Assembly: GCF_017086405.1 (NCBI RefSeq) | Contig: NZ_CP070973.1 | Location: 6,914,739 to 6,978,738 of the forward strand | Source: Mycobacterium gordonae | Lineage (GTDB): Bacteria > Actinomycetota > Actinomycetes > Mycobacteriales > Mycobacteriaceae | Length of the DNA: 64,000 nt | Direction of reading: 5' to 3' | In this document: positions 9,232 through 22,445 of the stretch, piece by piece | Position numbering within the stretch: the first letter of the stretch is position 1 | Layout: each line of letters starts with the position of its first letter | Program-made: the position numbers and the translations under genes | Notes under the pieces: model-generated | Told to the model about the DNA's origin: nothing | Databases searched by the model: none | What the model saw: the letters and a program-made list of their open reading frames with translations, nothing else

Positions 9232-10816
9232 TGGGATTCGCCTTAGCTTCACTGGATGTGATCGCGACTGCGCAACACCCACGGCGAGGCATATCAGCAG
9301 ATGAGCGCCCAGGCCGCGGTGTTTCACCGGGACTTCCTTGCCGCGCTGGCCGGCGGCGCCAACTCCTACGCAACCGCCGAGTCGGCCAACGCGCAACTGA
9401 CAATGTGGAGCGCAGTCAATGCGGCGCGCCCGGCGCGAATGCGGCAGCAGGCTCGGCAGCCGCGGCTGCGCCAGGATTTGAGGGCGGCGCGGGCGGTGAC
9501 GGTGGGGCTGGCGGAAACTCCGGCCCCGGCGGGATGAACGGGACCGGCGGCACCGGCGGTTCCGGTGGCGGCGGCGGCACCGGGGGTATCGGCGCGCCCG
9601 GGACCCCGCCCGGAAGCCCCGGCGGCACCGGCGGCGACGGTGGACGCGGGGGCACCGGCGGCACCGGCGGCCGAGGCGGCAATGGCGCCACCGGCCCGAC
9701 CACCGGTTCGCGGGGCGGCGACGGCGGCGACGGCGGTGTCGGTGGACATGCCGGCGCGGGCGGCCGCGCGGCAAGCGGCACCGACGGCAACATCGGCACT
9801 GCGGGCGACGGCGGCACCGGCGGCGCGGGGGGAAGCGGCGGCGCCGGTCCCCGCGGAGCTGACAGCTCCGCGGGTGCCGCCGGTTCGAGCAACGGAACGA
9901 CGGGTGCGTCCGGCGCCACCCCCACCAGCGGTGGCAACGGCGGCGCCGGCGGCCCTGGTGCCGACGCCGATGACCAGCGCGCCCCGGGGGTCACCCCCGA
10001 CAGCACCGGGGGCACCGGGGGAACCGGAGGCAAGGGCGGCCTCGTCGGCAACGGCGGCCAGGGCGGCACCGGCGGCAGGGGCCAACCGGTAGCACCGGCG
10101 CCAAGGGCGTCGAGTACGTCGGCTATTACGCGGGCCAAGATGGCGGCGATGGTGACGCCGGCGGCACTGGCGGTTTCGGGTGGTGCCGGCGGGGCTCTCG
10201 CCGGCAACGGTGGCATGGGTGGCACGGGTGGCACCGGCGGTGCCGGCGGCGCCGGCGGCAACGGCGGCAACGGCGGCAACGGCGGTTACAGCATCGGCTT
10301 GTCTTCGGCGGAGACGGTGGCAGTGGCGGCAACGGCGGCGACGCCGCCGGACCCTCAGCATAGGTGGCTCCGGCGGCACTGGCGGCATGGGCGGCAATGC
10401 CGGCACCGTGGGCGATCTGACCGATGTCGCCGGGGGCGCCGGCGGCATCGGCGGCGCGGGAGGCAAGGGCGGCGTTGGCGCCGACGGGGGCAACGGCGGG
10501 CTCGGCGGCAGAGGCGGAGCGAACCTGGGTGAGAACATTGAGGCCGGCTTCGGAGGTAACGGCGGTAACGGCGGTCATGGCGCCAGTGGCGGTGCAGGCG
10601 GTAACGGCGGCGACGGCGCGCCCGGCGGTGTCGGTCCGTCGGGCACCGGTGCAGGCGGAGCGGGCGGCGCCGCCGGCGCCGGCGGCAGTGGCGGGGACGG
10701 CGGTGTCGGCGGCCCGGTGGCGCCGGTGGCGGTCTCGGCGGCGGCAACGGCCGGACCGGCCTAGACGGAGACCCCGGCCGGGTGGGTATCGACGGTACGG
10801 TGGGCAGCCACGGCTG
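9232..10816 (+). pseudogene. decayed PE_PGRS gene
   Basis: Remains of a forward PE_PGRS gene. The first ~45 residues of the PE domain are missing. What survives is LDVIATA in one frame, then after a shift NTHGEAYQQMSAQAAVFH and LAALAGGANSYATAESANAQ in another, followed by Gly-rich PGRS. The PGRS frame is broken at about 10083 (one G lost) and shifted back at about 10175 (one T gained), as shown by a near-identical copy near 13440. It shifts again near 10305, hits a TAG at about 10359, and shifts near 10715. The last Gly-rich frame ends at TGA 10814-10816, 30 bp from the convergent embR stop. The 257 bp between embC and this remnant hold no gene. Confidence 0.8.
9880..10257 (+). repeat. inverted repeat arm A (PGRS block)
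   Basis: This block of the decayed PE_PGRS gene encodes NGTTGASGATPTSGGNGG and QRAPGVTPDSTGG. It is almost identical to the reverse complement of 13283-13688. Over 9880-10190 I see only two substitutions, a one-base loss near 10083 and a one-base gain near 10175. After that arm A lacks 18 nt, and a little further on it lacks one GGCACGGGT-type unit. The two arms face each other across embR. Confidence 0.8.
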
Positions 10817-10845
10817 ACCGCGCCAGGCACGGGCGACTTCCGCCG

Positions 10846-11970
10846 TCAGGCGGGCCGAATCTCGAAGACGAACCCGCAACCCCCGATGGAGACACTGTCG
10901 CCGTGCTCAAGCGCGGCGCTCCCCCGGATCAGTTCACCACGGACCTCGACCCCGTTCGTCGAGCGCAGGTCGGTGATGACAAAACCCGACCCGGTATCGG
11001 CGATGACCGCGTGGTGGCGGCTGACATCGTTGTCGTCGAGCACGATGTCGTTGTCGGCCAACCGCCCGATCCGGGTGGTAGCCCCGTTGAGCTGATAACG
11101 ATGTCCGAAGCGGTCGCATAGGGCCGCGGTGACCGCCGTCGACAGCGTGGGCCTCGTGTCGATCCGGCTGCGCTTGCGGGTGCTCTTGACCGCCTGCTTA
11201 GTGACGATCGGCTCCTGGCGCAGGATGCGCTCATGCAGGGCGCTGACGGTCGGGCCGGGATCGATACCCAACCCCTCGGCCAGCGCCGTCCTCAGCTGCC
11301 GGTAGGCGCCCAGCGCGTCGGATTGCCGCTCGGTGACGTAGTAGGCCGTGATGAGCTGCGCCCACAAGGGCTCGCGGTAGGGATGCTCGGCGGCCAGCGC
11401 CTCCAGCTCACCGATCACGGCATCGGCACGCCCGCAGGCGATTTCGGCCTCGGCCCGGGCGCTGTGCGCGGCCACCTTGTCCTCGAGCACCTTGGCGGCG
11501 AACGGGGCGACGAAATCGAAGTCGCGGAGGTCGTCCAGGACCGGGCCGCGCCATTCCGCCAGAGCGATGGACAGGTGGCTGCTGGCCTCCTCGAACCGGC
11601 CCGCCGCCGCAGCCTCGACCCCGGCGGCCTTGGCGGCGACGAAGCGGCCCAGGTCGTAGTCGGTGTCCGCGACGTTGAGCTGGTAACCCGGCGGTGCGCT
11701 GGCCAGGACCCGCACCGGGTCAGCGCCGCCGTCGCGCAGCAGCCGGCGCAGATTGGAGATGTGGGACTGGATGCTCGTGCGTGCCGCGGGCACCGGGGAG
11801 CCGTCCCACACCGCGTCGATCAGCGAGTCGACCGACACCGGGCGGTTGCGATCGATCAACAGCACCGCCAGCACCGCACGCTGCTTGGCGGCGCCGACCG
11901 ATACCGGGTCGCCGTTCACCAACAGCTGCAGCGGTCCCAGCACACCAAACCCGAGAGCCGAGTTCGTCAT
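10846..11970 (-). CDS. embR: EmbR-type transcriptional regulator (SARP DNA-binding, BTAD, FHA)
   Basis: Regulator of arabinosyltransferase genes; in M. tuberculosis EmbR is phosphorylated by PknH and activates embCAB. The 374-residue protein has an OmpR-like winged helix (residues 1-100, GVLGPLQLLVNGDPV at the front), a bacterial transcriptional activation domain (about 100-255, with EWRGPVLDDLRDFDF and PYREPLWAQLITAYY), and a C-terminal FHA domain with RIGRLADNDIVL, VSRHHAVI and RSTNGV, the phosphothreonine-binding signatures. The ATG at 11970 has a GGGAGG about 10 nt upstream; an ATG-type start at 12036 is less likely. In M. tuberculosis embR (Rv1267c) is far from embCAB, whereas here it lies between embC and embA on the opposite strand. 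A paralogue such as EmbR2 is the alternative. Confidence 0.88.
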   Translation of the reverse strand: MTNSALGFGVLGPLQLLVNGDPVSVGAAKQRAVLAVLLIDRNRPVSVDSLIDAVWDGSPVPAARTSIQSHISNLRRLLRDGGADPVRVLASAPPGYQLNVADTDYDLGRFVAAKAAGVEAAAAGRFEEASSHLSIALAEWRGPVLDDLRDFDFVAPFAAKVLEDKVAAHSARAEAEIACGRADAVIGELEALAAEHPYREPLWAQLITAYYVTERQSDALGAYRQLRTALAEGLGIDPGPTVSALHERILRQEPIVTKQAVKSTRKRSRIDTRPTLSTAVTAALCDRFGHRYQLNGATTRIGRLADNDIVLDDNDVSRHHAVIADTGSGFVITDLRSTNGVEVRGELIRGSAALEHGDSVSIGGCGFVFEIRPA

Positions 11971-12334
11971 GGCGCTGCCAGCCTCCCGGGAAATCGTCTC
12001 GGGCCATATCGATGGGTCCAATTGTGACCTCCGCACCCGGTTCGGGGGAACACATCGGAGGCTGCAACGATTATTGCGGCCGGCAATTCCCCGCTAGCAG
12101 CAACAACAGACGAATTCGTGGGACCCCCGGAACGATCGGTCAACGCCGTTGCGAGTATGACCGGGAAATGTAGCGGCCCGGGCCGATGACGAGTCGACAT
12201 TCACTCGCGGGGTTACTCGGCGGCTACGGGCAGGTGTGTCGGACGCCGGCCGCCCAGCCGGCGCTGTGGCACGACGAGTCGTGTGCGGGCGTGGCACCCC
12301 GGCGACACCTGATTAAGTGGTCCGGAAAACGGCC
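11971..12334. other. intergenic region upstream of embR
   Basis: This 364 bp lies between the embR start and the 3' end of the next reverse-strand PE_PGRS gene. I see no gene. It should contain the embR promoter, but no operator or promoter box could be assigned with confidence. Confidence 0.4.
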
Positions 12335-12366
12335 CTAGACGAGCCCGCCACCTTGATTGCCGCCGC

Positions 12367-15300
12367 CTACGCCGCCATCTCCACCAGCCCCGCCGGCGCC
12401 GAAGGGACTCCCGGATCTGCCGGGGCTCCCGGAGAATCCGCTGGCGCCCGGCCCGGATGTGCCCGCACCGCCGGAACCGCCATCGCCACCCTGGCCGCCG
12501 TCGCCGCCGGTTCGCCCGGCGCTGTCGCCGCCATCCCCGCCGTCACCTCCGTTGCCTCCGCTGCCGCCGAGGTTTCCAGTCCCGCCGGCCCCCCCGGGCC
12601 CGCCGGCACCCCGGCACCGCCATCAATGTCGACAAGGCCGACCCCTCCGACTCCACCACTACCCCCCGCCCCTCCGGTCCCGCCGCGAATCTCCCCGACG
12701 CCGCCGGCACCACCGGCGCCGCCGCGCCCCCCGGACGAGACCGGGAAGTTATCCGGCAGACTGGCGATCGAGCCGGCACCGCCGTCGCCACCCGCGCCTC
12801 CAGCCGCGCCGTACCTACCGCTGCCCCCGGCACCGCCGTTGCCGCCATTGCCGCCCGTAACGGGCGGCCCCCATTCCTGGTAGAGGGCGGTGCCGCCATC
12901 CCCGCCCCGACCGCCCGGGTGCAGGGTGTCACCGGCGCGGCCCGACGCCCCCGGTATGGAGCCGGCGCCGCCTATCCCGCCAGGCCCGCTCGCCCCGGCG
13001 TTACCGCCGTCGCCGCCGTCACCACCGTTCCCGTTGTAGTCGGGAGTGAGGTTGAAGCCGGTGCCGTCGCTACCGCGGCCACCGTCACCAGGCGCCCCGC
13101 CCGATCCTCCGGTGCCGCCGTCCCCCCCGATGCCTTGAACCCCCGGGTTGCCCCGCGTCGCATTACCCCCCGCGCCGCCAGCGCCGCCGATACCTCCGCC
13201 GCCGCCTGCCCCGCCGTCGCCACCGTCGCCACCGTGTAGCGCGTACGGACGAAGCAGATCAGCAGAGGCGTCGTCCCCGCGGCCGCCGGCGCCGCCGGCA
13301 CCGCCGGTGCCACCCGTGCCACCCGTGCCACCCATGCCACCGTTGCCGGCGAGAGCCCCGCCGGCGCCTCCGGCGCCGCCGGCACCACCCGAACCGCCAG
13401 TGCCGCCGGCGTCACCATCGCCGCCATCTTGGCCCGCGTAATAGCCGACGTACTCGACGCCCTTGGCGCCGGTGCTACCGGTTCGGCCCTTGCCGCCGGT
13501 GCCGCCCTGGCCGCCGTTGCCGACGAGGCCGCCCTTGCCTCCGGTTCCCCCGGTGCCCCCGGTGCTGTCGGGGGTGACCCCCGGGGCGCGCTGGTCATCG
13601 GCGTCAGCACCAGGGCCGCCGGCGCCGCCGTTGCCACCGCTGGTGGGGGTGGCGCCGGACGCACCCGTCGTTCCGTTGCTCGAACCGGCCCCGCCAGCGC
13701 CGCCGGCCCCGCCGATGCCCGGGTCGCCGCCGTCGCCGCCAGTACCCCCGACGCCATTGGTGGTACTCCAACGGCCCCTGGTTCCAGGGCCGCCGTCGCC
13801 GGCAATGCCGCCGGCTCCACCGGTTCCACCGGCCCCGCCCGTGCCTTGCTCGCCGGCTTCGCCGTGGGTGGCGGTACCCCCCGCACCCCCGACCCCGCCC
13901 GTACCGCCGGTGCCGCCGGCGCCGCCATCCCCGCCACGCCCACCTGCGTTGCCAGAGGAGAGATAGGACTGGCCACCGTCGGCCCCACTGCCGCCGGCTC
14001 CGCCCGTCCCGCCCGTGCCACCGACACCACCGGCACCTCCCTTACCCGCGTGAGCCCCTCCGGCGCCGCCGACGCCGCCCGCGCCACCGGTGCCGCCCGC
14101 ACCGCCGATGTCGCCGTTGCCTCCGGCGGCACCTACCGATCCCCCAACCCCTGCCGGAGCGCCGTTGGCCCCCGTGGTGCCGACTCCGCCGCTGCCGCCG
14201 GCACCACCGGTGCCGCCATTGCCGACCAGCCCGCCGTCGCCACCGGCGCCGCCGGTGCCCCCCGTGCCGCCAGGAGAAGTCGCGTCAGCGCCGGCTCCGC
14301 CGCTCCCGCCGTCGCCGCCGCTGGTGGGAGTCGCCCCGTTCGCCCCCGCCGAACCGGTGCTGGAACCCGCACCCCCGAGGCCGCCGGCCCCGCCGGCGCC
14401 GCCGGCGCCCGGGTTTCCGCCAGTGCCGCCCGGGCCGCCGACCCCGTTCTTGACGCTCCAACTGCCCGCGCCGCCGGTGCCACCGTCCCCGGCGATCCCG
14501 CCCGCTCCACCGGCACCGCCGGCCCCGCCGGCCCCGTGCTGGCCACTCAGCTGCCCGAGGTTGAAGGGTCCGGCGGCGCCACCGGGACCGCCGTGTCCGC
14601 CGCCGCCGCCTTCGCCACCGTCGCCGCCGGCCCCTCCAAGTCCAGCCGGTTCGGCGGCAGTGAGACCCTGCCCGCCGTACCCGCCGGTGCCGCCGAGCCC
14701 GCCGGTTCCACCGGCACCGCCGTCACCCCACAGCAGGCCACCGGTCCCACCGGCGCCGCCGGTTCCGCCGGGACCGCCAGGGCCCCCTGCACCGCCCGCA
14801 GCGCCGACGAAACCAGTTCCGCCGCGCCCGCCGGCACCGCCGAGGCCGCCCCGACCAAACACTCCCGCGTTGCCGCCGTTGCCACCAAGCCCGCCGGCGT
14901 TAGCCTCACCAACGCCGGCGCCACCGGTGCCGCCCGCTCCGCCGGCACCCCACAGCCAGCCGCCCGTCCCGCCGGAACCGCCTGTTGCGCCGTCACCGCC
15001 AGCGCCGCCGGCCCCGCCGTTACCGATCAACCCGGCCGCCCCACCGGCGCCCCCGGCGATTCCAGCCGTTCCCGGCGCCCCGTTGCCACCATTGCCCATG
15101 AGCAGTCCACCGGCCCCGCCCGCCTGTCCTGGGACGGTCGCATGCGCACCGTCGCCGACCAGCGGGCGGCCCAGCAGTGCCTGGGTCGGGAAGTTGACCA
15201 GATTGAGCACGTCGCGCTCCGCGGCTTGCAACAGCCCGAAGTTTTGCGCCTCGGCGGCCCCGTAGGCAGCGCCGGCGGCCGCGAGTTCGCGCACCAGCCG

Positions 15301-15522
15301 CTGGTGATACTCCGCGGCATGGGCATGGACGGTTTGGAAGTCACCGGCATAGCTGCCGAATAGGCTCGCAACTGCCGCCGACACCTCATCGGCGCCGGCG
15401 GCCGCCAAGGCAGCGGTGGGCAGGGCGGCGGCGGCGCCAGCCTCGCGAACCGCAGAACCAACGCCCGCCAACTCCGAGGCAGCACTCGCCACCAGTTCAG
15501 GCACCACCTGCAGAAATGACAT
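12367..15522 (-). CDS. PE_PGRS family protein, C-terminal frameshift
   Basis: The ATG at 15522 begins a PE domain: MSFLQVVPELVASAASEL, then ADEVSAAVASLFGSYAGDFQ, then the linker NFPTQALLGRPLVGDGA. About 900 residues of Gly-rich PGRS follow, making 1051 residues in this frame. The Gly-Gly-X frame is lost near 12609-12612, where one C of the plus strand appears to be missing. Restoring it continues the PGRS for about 90 codons to a TAG at 12335-12337, so the gene probably ran to 12335. The PGRS contains two diverged copies of a long unit (W-S-x-x-NGVGG, GATPTSGG, GLVGNGG). The gene diverges from the next PE_PGRS gene across 264 bp. The frame is open further upstream to 15753, but the PE domain fixes the start. 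Confidence 0.85.
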   Translation of the reverse strand: MSFLQVVPELVASAASELAGVGSAVREAGAAAALPTAALAAAGADEVSAAVASLFGSYAGDFQTVHAHAAEYHQRLVRELAAAGAAYGAAEAQNFGLLQAAERDVLNLVNFPTQALLGRPLVGDGAHATVPGQAGGAGGLLMGNGGNGAPGTAGIAGGAGGAAGLIGNGGAGGAGGDGATGGSGGTGGWLWGAGGAGGTGGAGVGEANAGGLGGNGGNAGVFGRGGLGGAGGRGGTGFVGAAGGAGGPGGPGGTGGAGGTGGLLWGDGGAGGTGGLGGTGGYGGQGLTAAEPAGLGGAGGDGGEGGGGGHGGPGGAAGPFNLGQLSGQHGAGGAGGAGGAGGIAGDGGTGGAGSWSVKNGVGGPGGTGGNPGAGGAGGAGGLGGAGSSTGSAGANGATPTSGGDGGSGGAGADATSPGGTGGTGGAGGDGGLVGNGGTGGAGGSGGVGTTGANGAPAGVGGSVGAAGGNGDIGGAGGTGGAGGVGGAGGAHAGKGGAGGVGGTGGTGGAGGSGADGGQSYLSSGNAGGRGGDGGAGGTGGTGGVGGAGGTATHGEAGEQGTGGAGGTGGAGGIAGDGGPGTRGRWSTTNGVGGTGGDGGDPGIGGAGGAGGAGSSNGTTGASGATPTSGGNGGAGGPGADADDQRAPGVTPDSTGGTGGTGGKGGLVGNGGQGGTGGKGRTGSTGAKGVEYVGYYAGQDGGDGDAGGTGGSGGAGGAGGAGGALAGNGGMGGTGGTGGTGGAGGAGGRGDDASADLLRPYALHGGDGGDGGAGGGGGIGGAGGAGGNATRGNPGVQGIGGDGGTGGSGGAPGDGGRGSDGTGFNLTPDYNGNGGDGGDGGNAGASGPGGIGGAGSIPGASGRAGDTLHPGGRGGDGGTALYQEWGPPVTGGNGGNGGAGGSGRYGAAGGAGGDGGAGSIASLPDNFPVSSGGRGGAGGAGGVGEIRGGTGGAGGSGGVGGVGLVDIDGGAGVPAGPGGPAGLETSAAAEATEVTAGMAATAPGEPAATAARVAMAVPAVRAHPGRAPADSPGAPADPGVPSAPAGLVEMAA
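13283..13688 (-). repeat. inverted repeat arm B (PGRS block)
   Basis: This part of the reverse-strand PE_PGRS gene is the near-identical, oppositely oriented partner of 9880-10257. It keeps one continuous Gly-rich frame, so it shows which bases the other arm has lost or gained. It includes an 18 nt segment (GGAGGA-coding) absent from the other arm. Confidence 0.8.
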
Positions 15523-15786
15523 CGGACACGCCCTTCCGCCCACACATCGGCCAGGAGATCGGTTCTCCCGAAGCGTGCACTCGGCGCGCGTACGGCGTCT
15601 ATCACAAGTTGTGGAATGAACTGTCCCGCCGGTCGCAACTGATCGGCCTGCGACAGGACCGCGTGAGGCAAAGATGGCAACAAATCTGACAATCGACTGG
15701 AGACCTCTTGCCTCGGCAATAGCGTGCTCGCCATATCTAGCCGATTTCTCCACGCTCTTACCCTCCCGAACGATCGGAGCCCGCAG

Positions 15787-19064
<3,278 letters not shown>

Positions 19065-19166
19065 CTCCGACTGGGCCACGCGGGACGGGTTGCGCACCCC
19101 GCTTCGGGCTGCAGCGCGGCCCCGCGTCCTCAACGGACTCAGTAACGTCGCCTACGATCGAGCCTC

Positions 19167-22100
19167 GTGTCCCCCGACGGTAATGAGCGATCCCATCGGA
19201 TCGCCCGGCTAGTAGCCGTCGTCTCCGGCATCGCCGGCCTGGTGCTGTGCCTGCTGGTCCCGCTGCTTCCGGTACGACAGACCACGGCGACCATCCTGTG
19301 GCCGCAAGGCACCACCCCGGACGGCAACATCAGCCAGATCACGGCGCCATTGGTGTCGGGCGCGCCGCGCGACCTCGACATCTCCATACCCTGCTCGGCC
19401 ATCGCCACCCTGCCCGCCAGCGGCGGGCTGGTGGTCTCGACGCTGCCCACCGACGGGTTCCAGACCGGCAAGCACGGTCTGTTCGTCCGGGCGAACAAGG
19501 ATTCCGTCGTCGTCGCGTTCCGCGACACCGTGGCCGCGGTGGCCCCCCGCGCCCAGATCGCGGCCGGCGGCTGCACCGTCCTGCACGCCTGGGCCGACGC
19601 CGGCGGCGCCGGAGCGGAGTTCGCCGGCATCCCGGGCGCCGCCGGAAGGCTCGACCCCGAGAAGAAGCCCCAGGTCGGCGGCATTTTCACGGATCTGAAG
19701 GTGCCCGCACAGCCGGGACTTTCCGCGAAAGTCGACGTCGATACCCGCTTTATCCTGCAGCCCACCGCCCTGAAGACGCTGGCGATGGTGCTGGGCGCCC
19801 TCGCGGTGCTCAGTGCCATCGCGGCCCTGGCGGCACTGGACCGCTTGAGCCGCGGTGAGACGCTGCGCACGTGGCGTCCCCAGGTGCCGAAGTTCAGGGC
19901 GGGTCTGGCCACCTGGCTCGCCGACGTCGTGGTGATCGGGACCCTAGTGCTCTGGCACATGATCGGCGCCACGACGTCGGATGACGGCTACAACCTGACC
20001 ATCGCCCGGGTGGCCCCGAAGGCCGGCTACACCGTCGACTACTACCGCTACTTCGGCACCACCGACGCGCCGTTCGACTGGTACTTCAGCGTGCTCTCGA
20101 GGATGGCCGCTGTCAGCAGCGCAGGCGTCTGGATGCGGCTTCCGGCAACGCTGGCCGCCATCGCCTGCTGGTTGCTGATCAGCCACTGCGTGCTGCGCCG
20201 ACTGGGCCCGGCGCGCGGCGGGCTGGGGGCCAACCGGGTGGCGGTGTGGACGGCCGGGGCGGTGTTCGTCGCCGCCTGGATCCCGTTCAACAACGGGCTG
20301 CGGCCGGAGCCGTTGATCGCCCTCGGCGTCATCCTCACCTGGCTGCTGGTGGAGCGGTCGATTGCGCTGGGCCGACTGGCTCCGGCCGCCGTCGCGATCA
20401 TCGTCGCCATGTTCACCGTGACGTTGGCGCCGCAGGGGCTGATCGCGGTGGCCCCGCTGCTGACCGGTGCCCGCGCGATTGCCCAGACGATCCGGCGCCG
20501 ACGCGCCACCGATGGCCGGCTGGCGCCGATGATCACCCTGGCGGCGTCGTTGTCGCTGATCACCGTTGTGGTGTTCCACAGCCAGACGTTGGCCACCGCC
20601 GCCGAGTCGGCGCGGATCAAGTACAAGGTCGGCCCGACGATCGCCTGGTACCAGGACTTCCTGCGCTACTACTTCCTCACCGTGGAGAGCAACGCCGACG
20701 GCTCGATGTCGCGCCGGTTCGCGGTGCTGGTGCTGCTGCTGTGCATGTTCGGGATGCTGTTCGTGCTGCTACGCCGCGGCCGGGTGGCCGGGCTAGCCAC
20801 CGGGCCGGCGTGGCGGCTGGTCGGCACCACCGCCATCGCCCTGTTACTGCTGACGTTCACTCCCACCAAGTGGGCCATCCAGTTCGGCGCCTTCGCCGCG
20901 TTGGCCGGCGCGCTGGGTGGCCTGACCGCCTTCACCGTCGCGCGGATCGGCCTGCACAGCCGGCGCAACCTGGCGCTATACGTCACCGCACTGCTGTTCG
21001 TGCTGGCCTGGGCGACTTCCGGCATCAACGGCTGGTTCTACGTCGGCAACTACGGCGTCCCGTGGTATGACATCCAGCCCGTCATCGCCAGCCATCCCGT
21101 GACGTCGATGTTCCTGACTCTGTCGATCCTCACCGGGCTACTGGCGGCTTGGTACCACTTCCGGATGGACTACGCAGGCCACACCGAGGTCAAGAACAAT
21201 CGGCGCAACCGGGTGCTGGCGTCCACCCCGTTGCTGGTGGTGGCGGTGATCATGGTCGCGGGCGAGGTCGGTTCGCTGGCCAAGGGCGCGGCGTTCCGCT
21301 ACCCGCTCTACACCACCGCCAAGGCCAACCTGGCCGCCGTCACGTCGCCGACCAGCTGCGCCATGGCCGATGACGTGCTTGCCGAACCCGACTCCAACGC
21401 GGGGATGCTGCAACCGGTTCCGGGGCAGGAGTTCGGACCCGACGGCCCGCTCGGCGGCGTCAACCCGGTGGGCTTCAAACCCGAGGGCGTCGGTGAGGAC
21501 CTGAAGTCCGACCCGGTGGTGAGCAAGCCCGGCGTCGTCAACTCCGACGCCTCGCCCAACAAACCCAACGCCGCCATCACCGACTCAGCGGGTACCGCCG
21601 GCGGCAAGGGCCCGGTCGGCGTCAACGGCTCGCACGCGGCACTGCCGTTCGGGCTCGACCCCGCACGCACACCGGTGATGGGCAGCTACGGCGAGAACAC
21701 CCTCGCCGCACGAGCCACCTCGGCCTGGTATCAGCTGCCGCCGCGTCGCGCGGATCGCCCGCTGGTGGTGGTCTCGGCTGCCGGCGCCATCTGGTCCTAC
21801 AAAGAGGACGGCGACTTCATGTACGGCCAGTCGCTGAAGCTGCAGTGGGGCATCGCCAAGCCCGACGGCAGCACCCAGCCGCTGGGTGAAGTGTTCCCGA
21901 TCGACCTGGGGCCGCAGCCGGCCTGGCGCAACCTGCGGTTCCCGTTCGCCTGGGCCCCACCGGAAGCCAACGTGGCCCGCATCGTCGCCTACGACCCGAA
22001 CCTGAGCTCCGAGCAGTGGTTCGCGTTCACGCCGCCGCGGGTGCCGGAACTGGAGCCGTTGCAGCGGCTCATCGGATCGCAGACCCCGGTGCTGATGGAC

Positions 22101-22445
22101 ATTGCGACGGCCGCGAACTTCCCGTGCCAGCGCCCGTTCTCCGAGCACCTGGGGATCGCGGAGCTGCCGGAATACCGCATCCTGCCCGACCACAAGCAGA
22201 CCGCCGTGTCATCGAACCTGTGGCAGGCCGCGTCGACCGGCGGACCGTTCATGTTCACCCAGGGACTGTTGTGGACGTCGACCATCTCGACGTATCTCAG
22301 CGGCGACTGGTACCGCGACTGGGGCTCGGTCGAGCAGTATCACCGGCTGGTGCCTGCCGACCAGGCACCCGAAGCCGCCGTCGTGCAAGGTGCGATCACA
22401 GTGCCCGGCTGGAGCCGGCAAGGACCGATTAGGGCTCTCCCATGA
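19167..22445 (+). CDS. embA: arabinosyltransferase EmbA
   Basis: GT-C arabinofuranosyltransferase that, as a heterodimer with EmbB, forms the branched end of the arabinogalactan arabinan; ethambutol target. It has 1092 residues, close to the 1094 of Rv3794. The start is GTG at 19167, giving the family N-terminus with DGNERSHRIARL. A first membrane segment, an extracytoplasmic domain, the catalytic loop GATTSDDGYNLTIA (Asp272-Asp273), many membrane segments, the proline motif FTPTKWAIQFG and a C-terminal carbohydrate-binding domain follow in order. Its last four bases overlap the embB start (ATGA). With embC 10 kb away, it must have its own promoter or be read from the PE_PGRS gene upstream. 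Confidence 0.96.
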   Translation: MSPDGNERSHRIARLVAVVSGIAGLVLCLLVPLLPVRQTTATILWPQGTTPDGNISQITAPLVSGAPRDLDISIPCSAIATLPASGGLVVSTLPTDGFQTGKHGLFVRANKDSVVVAFRDTVAAVAPRAQIAAGGCTVLHAWADAGGAGAEFAGIPGAAGRLDPEKKPQVGGIFTDLKVPAQPGLSAKVDVDTRFILQPTALKTLAMVLGALAVLSAIAALAALDRLSRGETLRTWRPQVPKFRAGLATWLADVVVIGTLVLWHMIGATTSDDGYNLTIARVAPKAGYTVDYYRYFGTTDAPFDWYFSVLSRMAAVSSAGVWMRLPATLAAIACWLLISHCVLRRLGPARGGLGANRVAVWTAGAVFVAAWIPFNNGLRPEPLIALGVILTWLLVERSIALGRLAPAAVAIIVAMFTVTLAPQGLIAVAPLLTGARAIAQTIRRRRATDGRLAPMITLAASLSLITVVVFHSQTLATAAESARIKYKVGPTIAWYQDFLRYYFLTVESNADGSMSRRFAVLVLLLCMFGMLFVLLRRGRVAGLATGPAWRLVGTTAIALLLLTFTPTKWAIQFGAFAALAGALGGLTAFTVARIGLHSRRNLALYVTALLFVLAWATSGINGWFYVGNYGVPWYDIQPVIASHPVTSMFLTLSILTGLLAAWYHFRMDYAGHTEVKNNRRNRVLASTPLLVVAVIMVAGEVGSLAKGAAFRYPLYTTAKANLAAVTSPTSCAMADDVLAEPDSNAGMLQPVPGQEFGPDGPLGGVNPVGFKPEGVGEDLKSDPVVSKPGVVNSDASPNKPNAAITDSAGTAGGKGPVGVNGSHAALPFGLDPARTPVMGSYGENTLAARATSAWYQLPPRRADRPLVVVSAAGAIWSYKEDGDFMYGQSLKLQWGIAKPDGSTQPLGEVFPIDLGPQPAWRNLRFPFAWAPPEANVARIVAYDPNLSSEQWFAFTPPRVPELEPLQRLIGSQTPVLMDIATAANFPCQRPFSEHLGIAELPEYRILPDHKQTAVSSNLWQAASTGGPFMFTQGLLWTSTISTYLSGDWYRDWGSVEQYHRLVPADQAPEAAVVQGAITVPGWSRQGPIRALP

